From Streptomyces sp. NBC_01294 (GTDB lineage: Bacteria; Actinomycetota; Actinomycetes; Streptomycetales; Streptomycetaceae): a stretch of 64,000 nt of DNA. This document shows, in pieces, positions 36,072-43,294 of the stretch. Position numbers and translations under genes: made by a program. The stretch spans positions 4,369,501 to 4,433,500 of the forward strand of contig NZ_CP108423.1 of NCBI RefSeq assembly GCF_035917235.1, in the 5' to 3' direction. The stretch's first letter is position 1. Each line of letters starts with the position of its first letter. The notes beneath the pieces were generated by a model. That model made no database searches and had not been told where the DNA came from. It was given only the letters and a program-made list of their open reading frames with translations.

Positions 36072-36704
36072 TCAGGAGGGCAGGAGTCGCTGTTCCTTCG
36101 CCACCGAGACGGCGCCCGCGCGGGTGTCGACGCCGAGTTTGTCGTAGATGCGGCCCAGGTGGGTCTTGACCGTGGCTTCGCTGATGAACAGGGCGCGGGC
36201 GATGTCGCGGTTGCCGAGGCCGCGTGCCAGCTGGCCGAGGATGTCCAGTTCGCGGTCGGTCAGGGTGGGGCGGGTGCCGCGCATGTGGGCCATCACACGG
36301 CTGGCGACCGGCGCCGAGAGGGTGGTGCGGCCCTGGGCGGCGGAGTGGATGGCGGCGAAGAGCTCCTCGGGGCGTTCGGCCTTGAGGAGGTAGCCGGTGG
36401 CGCCCGCGCCGATCGCCCGGGTGATGTCCGCGTCGGTGTCGTAGGTGGTGAGGACCAGGACGTGCGGAGGCTGCGGGGGCTGCGGGAGCGCCGTGATGCG
36501 GCGGGTGGCCTCGACGCCGTCGATGCCCTCGCCGAGCTGGAGGTCCATGAGGACCACGTCGGGGCGGAGCTTGGCGGCCAGGGCGACCGCCTCCTCGCCG
36601 CTGCCCGCCTCGCCGACGACCTCGATGTCCGGTTCGCTGCCGAGGAGCGCCAGGAGTCCGGCGCGGACCACCACGTGGTCGTCGCAGAGCAGGATCGTCG
36701 TCAT
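36072..36704 (-). CDS. senR: NarL/LuxR-type response regulator, probable SenR
   Basis: 210 residues. The receiver domain has CDDHVVVRAGL at the start, the probable phospho-acceptor in DVVLMDLQLGEGIDG and the switch Lys in GYLLKAERPEE. The C-terminal LuxR helix-turn-helix is LTDRELDILGQLARGLGNRDIARALFISEATVKTHL. It overlaps the kinase gene by 4 nt (ATGA). Together with the divergent HbpS-like gene it matches the HbpS-SenS-SenR system of Streptomyces, which controls catalase-peroxidase and hbpS in response to heme and redox stress. Assignment rests on gene context. Confidence 0.75.
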   Translation of the reverse strand: MTTILLCDDHVVVRAGLLALLGSEPDIEVVGEAGSGEEAVALAAKLRPDVVLMDLQLGEGIDGVEATRRITALPQPPQPPHVLVLTTYDTDADITRAIGAGATGYLLKAERPEELFAAIHSAAQGRTTLSAPVASRVMAHMRGTRPTLTDRELDILGQLARGLGNRDIARALFISEATVKTHLGRIYDKLGVDTRAGAVSVAKEQRLLPS

Positions 36705-37888
36705 GGGGCCGGCTCCAGGGGGATGGCCGCGGAGAGGACGGTGCCCTCGCCCGGCGTGGATTCGATCGTCAGGGTGCCGCCGAGCTGGCGGACGCGGGCC
36801 CGCATCGCGGGCAGGCCGTGCCCGCGTTCGGCGGCGTCGGTGCGGGGCTCGGCGAAGCCGTGGCCGTCGTCGGCGATGTCGAGGACGACCTGGTCGCCCA
36901 GGAAGCTGAGGGTGAGTGCGGCCGTACGGGCGCCGGAGTGTTCGCGGACGTTGGCCAGCGCGCCCTGGGCTATGCGCAGCAGGGCGGACTGGACGCGGTC
37001 CGGGAGCGGGGCCGGGGTCCCTTCGAGGTGGAAGCGGACCTCGGTGTGCGGGCCGGCCTCCAGGGAGCGCAGGGCGTCGGCGAGGCCGGCGCCGTCCGCG
37101 AGCTCGGGCGGGGCCAGGTCGTGGACGAGCCGGCGGGCCTCGGCGAGGCCGTGCGCGGCGATGCCGGTGGCGGTACGGACGTGCGCGCGGGCGGTGGCCG
37201 GGTCGGTGTCCCAGGTGCGGTCGGCGGCCTGCAGCAGCATCTGCTGGCTGGACAGGTTCTGGGCGAGGGTGTCGTGGATCTCCATGGACAGCCGCTGCCG
37301 TTCCGCGAGGGTGCCTTCGCGGCGCTCGGTGGCGGCCAGTTCCCGGCGGGTCCGGATCAGGTCGTCGATCAGCGTCCGCTGGGCCTGGGCCTGGCGCTCC
37401 ATGTGGACGAAGACGGCGGTGGCGAGGGCGGCGACGGCGGGCGGGGCCAGGAGGAGGTTGGGGTCGAAGGACTTGGCCAGCTGCAGCTGGGCGATCACCA
37501 CGAGGGTCGTGAGGAGGGCCACCAGGACGATCGCGGCGCGCGGGGGGAGGGTGCGCAGGGCGGTGAAGAAAAGCGGTACGGCGCACCAGGCGAAGCTCGG
37601 CGCGAGGACGACCAGGACCACCCAGGTGGTGATGACCAGGCCGAGCCAGAGGAGGCGGCGCAGGGTGGGGGCGGCGCCGAGGGCGGGGCCGAGTACGTAG
37701 AGCAGGGCCAGGGTGATGCTGAGGGCGATGATCCACGGGGTGCGGGGTTCGCCGGGGTGGCGCAGGAGGAAGCGGAACAGGGAGGCGCCGAGGAGGAGGA
37801 AGAACGCGGTGTGGGCGACGGTCGCCAAGGTGCGGGTGTCGTCGCGCGGCGGGGCGGGTGTCACTGGGTGCTCCTCGGTCGGGGGCAT
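36701..37888 (-). CDS. senS: Sensor histidine kinase (HisKA_3), probable SenS
   Basis: 395 residues. Five to six N-terminal membrane helices (about 20-165) are joined by short loops, leading into a coiled coil and the HisKA_3 phosphoacceptor helix ERQRLSMEIHDTLAQNLSSQQ. The HATPase domain has LRIAQGALANVREHS and DIADDGHGF. The many helices with short loops fit a kinase that senses through an extracellular partner, as SenS does through HbpS. The hbpS-like gene is divergent, 391 nt upstream across a repeat cluster and a palindrome. Confidence 0.75.
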   Translation of the reverse strand: MPPTEEHPVTPAPPRDDTRTLATVAHTAFFLLLGASLFRFLLRHPGEPRTPWIIALSITLALLYVLGPALGAAPTLRRLLWLGLVITTWVVLVVLAPSFAWCAVPLFFTALRTLPPRAAIVLVALLTTLVVIAQLQLAKSFDPNLLLAPPAVAALATAVFVHMERQAQAQRTLIDDLIRTRRELAATERREGTLAERQRLSMEIHDTLAQNLSSQQMLLQAADRTWDTDPATARAHVRTATGIAAHGLAEARRLVHDLAPPELADGAGLADALRSLEAGPHTEVRFHLEGTPAPLPDRVQSALLRIAQGALANVREHSGARTAALTLSFLGDQVVLDIADDGHGFAEPRTDAAERGHGLPAMRARVRQLGGTLTIESTPGEGTVLSAAIPLEPAP

Positions 37889-37920
37889 GCGTCCATTGTC
37901 GGCTGCGGCGCCGCTGCCGG

Positions 37921-38060
37921 GGCTCCGGCCCGGGCCCCGCGCCTCAAACGCCGGCGGGGCTGAAAGAGGGCCGGCGGGGCTGAAAAGCGCGGGGCGCTGC
38001 CCCGGACCCCGCGCCTCAAACGCCGGCGGGGCTGAAAGAGGGCCGGCGGGGCTGAAAGAG
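37921..38060 (+). repeat. Dispersed repeat cluster with a 51-bp exact direct repeat
   Basis: The segment 37935-37985 recurs exactly at 38007-38057; each contains one full core (GCCTCAAACGCCGGCGGGGC) and one truncated copy (GGCCGGCGGGGCTGAAA). It lies in the 391-nt gap between senS and hbpS, which otherwise holds the palindromes at 38108-38135 and hbpS leader sequence. Confidence 0.85.
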
Positions 38061-38107
38061 GAGGGGGCCGTGACCAGGAAATACCTCGGCGGAGGCGGTG
38101 CGCATCG

Positions 38108-38135
38108 ACCGATCGGTTGACCCCCGGGTCAACCG
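38108..38135. promoter_or_regulatory. Overlapping palindromes, candidate SenR operator
   Basis: ACCGATCGGT (38108-38117) overlaps CGGTTGACCC-CC-GGGTCAACCG (38114-38135), both perfect. They lie between the divergent senS and hbpS-like genes, 145 nt before the hbpS start. The TTGACC arm could overlap a -35 box. Confidence 0.5.
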
Positions 38136-38279
38136 GTGCGGTGGGTGGCGGGAGCCGGTACGGGGACGGGGTGGCGGGGGCTTCGGGGAGAGGCTTGGAG
38201 CAGTGAAGGAGCCGGTCCGACCGGCCCGGACCGAACCCCAACCGATGCCGTCACCGTGTCACCGTTCTCAGGAGCAGAG

Positions 38280-38837
38280 ATGAACACCCGTACCCGCGTT
38301 CTCACCGGTACCGCCCTCGCCGTCGCCCTGGGCGCCGGAGCCTTCGGTGCCGTGAGCGCCAGCGCGACCCCCGCCGCCGAGGCAGCCCCGGCCGCCGTCG
38401 CCGCGAAGAAGGACGGGCCGAGCGACAAGAACTTCACCACGACGACGCACCTCACCGTCGACGCCGCCACCCGCGCCGCCCAGGCCGCGCTCCAGGCCGC
38501 CCAGGCCGAGAACCAGCGGGTGACGGTCGCGGTCGTCGACCGCAACGGCAACACCATCGTCACCCTGCGCGGCGACGGCGCCGGCCCGCAGTCCTACGAG
38601 TCGGCGGAGCGCAAGGCCTTCACCGCCGTGTCCTGGAACGCGCCGACCTCGGTGCTCGTGGGCCGCCTCGCCCAGACCCCGAACCTGAAGGACATCCCCG
38701 GCACCCTCTTCCTCGGCGGCGGCACCCCGGTGCAGGTCAACGGCGCCCCCGTCGCGGGCATCGGCGTGGCCGGCGCCCCGAGCGGCGAGCTGGACGAGAA
38801 GTTCGCCAAGGCCGGTGTCGACGCGCTCAACAGGTAG
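38280..38837 (+). CDS. hbpS: Secreted heme-binding protein, HbpS/GlcG family
   Basis: 185 residues. A signal peptide (TRTRVLTGTALAVALGAGAF) ends in the Ala-rich region around 30-40, followed by a GlcG/HbpS (DUF336) domain (about 50-185: LTVDAATRAAQAALQAAQAE, VAVVDRNGNTIVTLRGDGAG, SYESAERKAFTAVSWNAP). An ExxE pair (Glu107, Glu110) could bind iron. Known: HbpS binds heme and iron extracellularly, oligomerises and modulates SenS autophosphorylation under oxidative stress. The divergent kinase/regulator pair supports this assignment. An AGGAG ribosome site precedes ATG 38280. Confidence 0.8.
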   Translation: MNTRTRVLTGTALAVALGAGAFGAVSASATPAAEAAPAAVAAKKDGPSDKNFTTTTHLTVDAATRAAQAALQAAQAENQRVTVAVVDRNGNTIVTLRGDGAGPQSYESAERKAFTAVSWNAPTSVLVGRLAQTPNLKDIPGTLFLGGGTPVQVNGAPVAGIGVAGAPSGELDEKFAKAGVDALNR

Positions 38838-38869
38838 CCCGACCGGGCAGCCAGCCTAGGATCGAGTGC

Positions 38870-40282
38870 GTGGAACACCGCGCACTCTCCCGCCTCGCCG
38901 CCCCTGCCGTCGCCGCCCTGCTCGCCCTCACCACGGCGTGTACGGGGGAGACGGTGCAGGGGCGGCCGGGTGCGTCGGGGCTGCGCGATCCGTACTTCCC
39001 GAAGGCCGGCAACGGCGGCTACCAGGTCGAGCACTACGCACTGGACCTGGACTACGACCCCGCCGACGGGGAGCTGCACGGCAAGGCCGTCATCACCGCC
39101 CGCGCCGAACAGGGGCTCAGCTCCTTCAACCTCGACCTGAGCGGCCTGAAGGTCGAGAGCGTGAGCGTCCAGGGCGAGGGCGCCCGGTACAACCGGACGG
39201 GCAACGAGCTGACGGTGCGCCCGGCCGAGGACCTGAAGAAGGGCGAGGTCTTCCGTACGGAGGTCGAGTACGGCGGGAAGCCGAAGGCCCTCGTGGACGC
39301 GGACGGCTCCAAGGAGGGCTGGATCACCACCGAGGGCGGCGCGGTCGCCGTCGGTGAGCCGGTCGGTTCGATGACCTGGTTCCCCGGCAACCACCACCCC
39401 AGCGACAAGGCCACGTACGACATCACCCTCACCGTTCCGCACGGCTACGAGGCCGTGTCGAACGGCGAGTTGCGCTCCCGTACCGAAGGCGCGGACGGGC
39501 GGACCGAGTTCGCGTGGCAGAGCCGGGAGCCGATGGCGAGCTATCTGGCCACGGCCGTCGTCGGCCCGTACAAGGTGACGACCGGGCGGACGGCCTCGGG
39601 GATCGCGCTCTACAACGCCGTGACACCGGAGCAGGCGGTCGCGAGCGCGGGTGAACTCGCGCGGCTGCCGGAGATGGTGGAGTGGGGCAGCGGCCGGTTC
39701 GGCGCGTACCCCTTCGGCACGGCGGGCGCGATCGTGCTGCCCGCCGAGACCCTCGGGTACGCGCTGGAGACCCAGACCAAGCCCGTCTTCCCCGGTGCGC
39801 CGGTGGAGGAGGGCCTCCTGCTGCACGAGCTCGCCCACCAGTGGTTCGGCAATTCGGTGTCGCCGAAGTCCTGGAAGGACATGTGGCTCAACGAGGGCTT
39901 CGCGACGTACGCCGAGTGGCTGTGGGACGAGGACCACGACGGGCCCACGGCGCAGGAGCGCTTCGAGGCCTTCCTGGCCGGCGACACGGACGTCGACCTG
40001 GCCGCCGACTCCGACTGGGACGCCTTCCCGCCGGCCTCTCCGCCCGGCCCCGAGCACATCTCCGGGAACCCGGTGTACTACCGCGGCGCGATGGTCCTGC
40101 ACCGGATCCGGCAGGAGGTGGGCGACGAGAAGTTCTTCGCCCTGCTGCGCGGCTGGGCCGCCGACCACCGGTACGGGAACGCGAGCACGGCCGACTTCAC
40201 GGCCTACGCGCAGGAGCAGACGGGCCACGACCTGAAGAAGGTCTGGGACGTCTGGCTGTACGGGAAGGCCCGGCCGAAGTAG
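38870..40282 (+). CDS. M1 family zinc aminopeptidase, lipoprotein
   Basis: 470 residues. The N-terminal signal has a lipobox-like LTTAC. The beta-sandwich domain (about 45-230) precedes the gluzincin domain with HELAH (His319, Glu320, His323) and the third zinc ligand Glu342 in WLNEGFATYAEW. It lacks the long C-terminal helical domain of PepN, so it is of the short surface-attached type. It likely removes N-terminal residues from peptides outside the membrane. TAGGAT at 38857-38862 ends 7 nt before GTG 38870, a leaderless start only 32 nt after hbpS. Confidence 0.9.
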   Translation: MEHRALSRLAAPAVAALLALTTACTGETVQGRPGASGLRDPYFPKAGNGGYQVEHYALDLDYDPADGELHGKAVITARAEQGLSSFNLDLSGLKVESVSVQGEGARYNRTGNELTVRPAEDLKKGEVFRTEVEYGGKPKALVDADGSKEGWITTEGGAVAVGEPVGSMTWFPGNHHPSDKATYDITLTVPHGYEAVSNGELRSRTEGADGRTEFAWQSREPMASYLATAVVGPYKVTTGRTASGIALYNAVTPEQAVASAGELARLPEMVEWGSGRFGAYPFGTAGAIVLPAETLGYALETQTKPVFPGAPVEEGLLLHELAHQWFGNSVSPKSWKDMWLNEGFATYAEWLWDEDHDGPTAQERFEAFLAGDTDVDLAADSDWDAFPPASPPGPEHISGNPVYYRGAMVLHRIRQEVGDEKFFALLRGWAADHRYGNASTADFTAYAQEQTGHDLKKVWDVWLYGKARPK

Positions 40283-40316
40283 GCATCATGCCGTCCTGGC
40301 GCTACGGGGTACGCCG

Positions 40317-40865
40317 CTACGGGGTTTCGAGCGGCTTGCGCAGCACCGTGCAGTCGCGGCCCCGTTCGCGGTCCTCGGCCCGGCGCACCGCGACGTACCC
40401 CCGGGACTGCCAGAAGGCGAGGGCCTTGGGGTTGTTGTCCAGTACGGCGATCTGCACGCCGCTGCGTCCGGCGGCGCGGAACCGGTCCTCGACCAGGGTG
40501 GCCACGGCGCGGCCGTATCCCTCGCGGTGCGCGGTGGCGTCGATGAGCAGCAGGCCGATCCACGGGTCCGGATCCGGGGTGGGCTCGGCGGCCGGCTCGC
40601 CCGGGTCCGGGGCGGGCGTGTGGGCCAGGGTGGCGGCGAGACCGACGAGGCGGCCCGCGGAACGGGCGAGGAGGACCTCGGCGCCGTCATGGGCGAGCTC
40701 GTCGGCGAGGGCGGCGGCGACCTGTTCGACCGTGATGCGGTCCGGGTCGGGGAAGTCGCCGCTGAGTTCGAAGAACGCGTGGTTCGTCGAGTAGAGGGCG
40801 GCGATCTCGGTGAGGACGGGGCCGGGCAGGGCGCCGTCCACCGGGACGAGCGGTTGGATGATCAC
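40317..40865 (-). CDS. GNAT family N-acetyltransferase
   Basis: 182 residues. The acetyl-CoA binding region is LLLIDATAHREGYGRAVATLVEDRF, and the C-terminal motif IAVLDNNPKALAFWQSRGYVAVRR is typical of GNAT beta5-alpha4. A Pro/Asp linker (APDPGEPAAEPTPDPDPW) interrupts the fold. The substrate is unknown. TACCGT (complement of 40873-40878) ends 7 nt before GTG 40865, indicating leaderless transcription. It is convergent with the M1 peptidase gene, 34 nt apart. Confidence 0.85.
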   Translation of the reverse strand: MIIQPLVPVDGALPGPVLTEIAALYSTNHAFFELSGDFPDPDRITVEQVAAALADELAHDGAEVLLARSAGRLVGLAATLAHTPAPDPGEPAAEPTPDPDPWIGLLLIDATAHREGYGRAVATLVEDRFRAAGRSGVQIAVLDNNPKALAFWQSRGYVAVRRAEDRERGRDCTVLRKPLETP

Positions 40866-40880
40866 CTGCCGAACGGTAGC

Positions 40881-40915
40881 GAAGCCCCCTCCCCGGACGG
40901 CCGGGAGGGGGCTTC
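40881..40915. terminator. Hairpin upstream of the GNAT gene, probable terminator
   Basis: A 15-bp G/C stem with one bulged C (40881-40896 with 40901-40915). It lies between the GNAT promoter and the terD 3' end and is probably the terminator of terD. Confidence 0.7.
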
Positions 40916-40950
40916 ACCAGCGTTGGTGTCCGCTCAGTGCCGGACCGAAT

Positions 40951-41015
40951 GGAGCCGATGGAGCCGATGGAGCCGATGGAGCCGGTGGAGCGGGTGGAGC
41001 AGGTGGAACGGCTGG
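40951..41015. repeat. 9-bp tandem repeat at the terD 3' end
   Basis: Seven copies of GGAGCCGAT-like 9-mers (the first three identical, the later ones drifting), ending at the terD stop codon on the other strand. Confidence 0.9.
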
Positions 41016-41017
41016 AC

Positions 41018-41593
41018 TCAGACGTTGACGCCGAAGTCCTGCGCGATGCCGGTGAGGCCCGAGGCGTAGCCCTGGCCGACCGCGCGGAACTTCCACTCGG
41101 CGCCGCTGCGGTAGAGCTCGCCGAAGACCATGGCGGTCTCGGTCGCCGCGTCCTCGGAGAGGTCGTAGCGGGCGATCTCGGCGCCGCCGGCCTGGTTCAC
41201 GACGCGGATGTACGCGTTGCGGACCTGGCCGAAGTTCTGGCTGCGGGTCTCGGCGTCGTAGATGGAGACCGGGAAGACGATCTTGTCCACGTCGGCCGGC
41301 AGGCCGGCGAGGTTGACGTTGATGGCCTCGTCGTCGCCCGCGCCCTCGCCGGTGCGGTTGTCACCGGTGTGGACGATGGTCTGGTCCGGGGTGGACTTGT
41401 TGTTGAAGAAGACGAAGTGGCCGTCGGAGACGACCTTGCCCGTCGGGTTGACCGCGATCGCCGAGGCGTCGAGGTCGAAGTCGACGCCGGTCGTCGTACG
41501 AACGTCCCAGCCGAGGCCGACCGTGACGGCAGTGAGGCCGGGGGCCTCCTTCGTGAGCGAGACGTTGCCGCCCTTGGACAGGCTGACAGCCAT
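41018..41593 (-). CDS. terD: TerD family (tellurium-resistance/stress) protein
   Basis: 191 residues. It shows the TerD pattern [27 protein letters not shown], then [24 protein letters not shown] and the Ca2+-binding acidic loop. TerD proteins bind calcium and take part in tellurite resistance, phage inhibition and, in Streptomyces, in development and stress responses. ATG 41593 is set by AAAGGGA upstream; the longer open frame to 41989 overlaps the next gene and is not used. It is a single gene, not part of a ter operon here. Confidence 0.93.
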   Translation of the reverse strand: MAVSLSKGGNVSLTKEAPGLTAVTVGLGWDVRTTTGVDFDLDASAIAVNPTGKVVSDGHFVFFNNKSTPDQTIVHTGDNRTGEGAGDDEAINVNLAGLPADVDKIVFPVSIYDAETRSQNFGQVRNAYIRVVNQAGGAEIARYDLSEDAATETAMVFGELYRSGAEWKFRAVGQGYASGLTGIAQDFGVNV

Positions 41594-41749
41594 GGGATTG
41601 TCCCTTTCCTCATCCAACATGCACGTACAGGCGGTCAAACTACCGCTGACCCTCATAACGCGGCGATAGGCCTGTCGAGTTCCCGTCGTGAAATGTGGAT
41701 GACGGTAAATGCGGTGACGGGGGTGGGGCGGGGGCGGGATCATAGGGGC

Positions 41750-42175
41750 ATGCCTGGTCCCTATGTCATCCGCGGTTCGGTCGTGCTCCCCGAGGGCGAG
41801 CTCGCCTGGCGCTTCTCGCGTTCCTCCGGGCCGGGCGGGCAGCACGTGAACACCTCGGACTCGCGCGTGGAGCTGATGTTCGACCTGGCCGCCACGAAGG
41901 CGCTGCCCGATGTCTGGAAGGAGCGGGCGCTGGAGCGGTTGGCGTCCCGCCTGGTGGACGGGGTGGTGACCGTACGGGCCTCCGAGCACCGCTCGCAGTT
42001 CCGCAATCGGGAGATGGCGCTGGTCCGGATGGCTTCGCTGCTGGCGGAGGCGACTGCGCCGCCGCCGAAGCAGAGGCGGGCGACGAAGATTCCGCGCGGG
42101 ATCAATGAGCGGCGGCTGCGGGAGAAGAAGGCGCGGGCGGAGACGAAGCGGGGGCGCACCGCGCGGGACTGGTAA
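41750..42175 (+). CDS. arfB: ArfB-like peptidyl-tRNA hydrolase (RF-1 domain)
   Basis: 141 residues. The catalytic GGQ motif lies in [18 protein letters not shown], and the basic C-terminal tail ([24 protein letters not shown]) is what ArfB/ICT1 inserts into the ribosomal mRNA channel. It rescues stalled ribosomes by hydrolysing peptidyl-tRNA. No codon-recognition domain is present, as expected. ATG 41750 is the start. It is divergent from terD. A long array of dispersed-repeat units follows. Confidence 0.92.
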   Translation: MPGPYVIRGSVVLPEGELAWRFSRSSGPGGQHVNTSDSRVELMFDLAATKALPDVWKERALERLASRLVDGVVTVRASEHRSQFRNREMALVRMASLLAEATAPPPKQRRATKIPRGINERRLREKKARAETKRGRTARDW

Positions 42176-42200
42176 GTGCGGCCCGCCGTGGCTGGAAGGA

Positions 42201-42392
42201 ACGGGGCTCCGCCCCGGACCCCGCGCCTCAAACGCCGGCGAGGCTGAAAGATCGCCTCAAACGCCGGCGGGGCTGGATGTGCCCGGCGAGGCTGGATGTG
42301 CCGGGCGGGGCTGGATGTGCCGGCGAGGCTGGATGTGCCCGGCGAGGCTGGATTTGGCCCGGCGGGGCTGGATGTGCCGGCGAGGCTGGATT
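42201..42392 (+). repeat. Dispersed repeat expanded into a seven-unit tandem array
   Basis: A full element (42205-42250) is followed by a second core (42254-42280). Then come six 17-20 nt units of the form GCCSGGCGRGGCTGGATGT to 42392, directly before the flavin reductase stop codon on the other strand. Only the 3' part of the element is amplified. Confidence 0.88.
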
Positions 42393-42396
42393 GGGG

Positions 42397-42993
42397 CTAC
42401 TGGCCCAGGTGGCGGTAGCGGCCGCGGAAGTAGGTCAGGGGAGGGGAGTCCGGGGAGGGGAGGGCTGCCGTCAGGACGTGGCCGATGACCAGGGTGTGGT
42501 CGCCCGCCTCGACGCGGTTTTCCGTGCGGCATTCCAGGGTGGCCAGGGCGCCCGTCAGCAGCGGCGCGCCCGAGGCTTCGCCGCGGACGTACGGCAGGTC
42601 CGCGAAGAGGAGCCGGTCGCTGATGCGGCCCTTCATCGCGAAGCGGCCCGCGACCTGGAGCTGGTGGTCGGCGAGGACCGAGACCGCCCACAGCGGCTGC
42701 TCCGCGAGCAGGTCGTCCATCCGGGATCCCTCGCGCAGGCTCACCAGGACCAGGGGCGGGTCCAGGGAGACGGACATGAAGGCGGTCGCCGTCATGCCGA
42801 CGTCCTCGCCGCGCGCGCCGTCCGCCGCCTCGTGTGCCGTGATCAGGCACACGCCCGCCGTCAGCCGGGCCATCGCGGCCCGGAACTCGTCATTGCTCAC
42901 TCCCTCAGCATGGGGGCTCCCCCGGAGCGGGGCGGGCGCGGGGGTCGGTACGGGTGTCGGTACAGGTGTCGGTACCGGGGTCGTCTTCAGCAC
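42397..42993 (-). CDS. Flavin reductase family protein (FMN-binding split barrel)
   Basis: 198 residues. A Pro-Val-Pro-Thr repeat N-terminus (about 5-20) is followed by the flavin reductase-like domain (FRAAMARLTAGVCLITA, GMTATAFMSVSLDPPLVLVSL, FAMKGRISDRLLFADL, CRTENRVEAGDHTLVIGHV). Members supply reduced flavin to two-component monooxygenases; none is adjacent. TAGCGT (complement of 43000-43005) ends 6 nt before GTG 42993, supporting the long form; an alternative GTG at 42900 would remove the Pro-rich region. Confidence 0.85.
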   Translation of the reverse strand: MLKTTPVPTPVPTPVPTPAPAPLRGSPHAEGVSNDEFRAAMARLTAGVCLITAHEAADGARGEDVGMTATAFMSVSLDPPLVLVSLREGSRMDDLLAEQPLWAVSVLADHQLQVAGRFAMKGRISDRLLFADLPYVRGEASGAPLLTGALATLECRTENRVEAGDHTLVIGHVLTAALPSPDSPPLTYFRGRYRHLGQ

Positions 42994-43152
42994 GCTGAAA
43001 CGCTAATCTCGCCCTCCGCGACACACATCGGGCCCTGGTCCGAGTCGCGTCCCCGCCCCTTGGCCTAGGCCCGGGCGTATCGTTTGCTCTCGGGAATGTG
43101 AGGGAGCGCTCCCAGTCGGCACGAGCCCCACCGCGCACCATTGTTCATCTCA

Positions 43153-43168
43153 TGTGACTTGAGTCACA
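43153..43168. promoter_or_regulatory. Perfect Crp-type palindrome upstream of cdgB
   Basis: TGTGACTTGAGTCACA is exactly TGTGA-N6-TCACA and fits the GTG-N6-GNCAC form reported for Streptomyces Crp. It lies 127-142 nt before the cdgB start. Confidence 0.6.
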
Positions 43169-43183
43169 GAGAGCAAGATTTGT

Positions 43184-43196
43184 TGACCCTGTGTAC
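43184..43196 (+). promoter_or_regulatory. BldD-box-like site upstream of cdgB
   Basis: TGACCCTGTGTAC matches the BldD consensus TnACnCWGnGTnA at every fixed position but the last. It overlaps a TTGACC -35-like element at 43183. cdgB is a known BldD target in Streptomyces. The 301-nt gap 42994-43294 holds this site, the Crp-like site and the flavin reductase promoter. Confidence 0.6.
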
Positions 43197-43294
43197 CTGC
43201 CGCACAGCTCACTGTGATTCAGTGGACGGGACACCGCAACGAAACGCCGATGACAAACCTGGAGTTGCTGTCGAGGTCTCGGGGAGAGCGAGCA

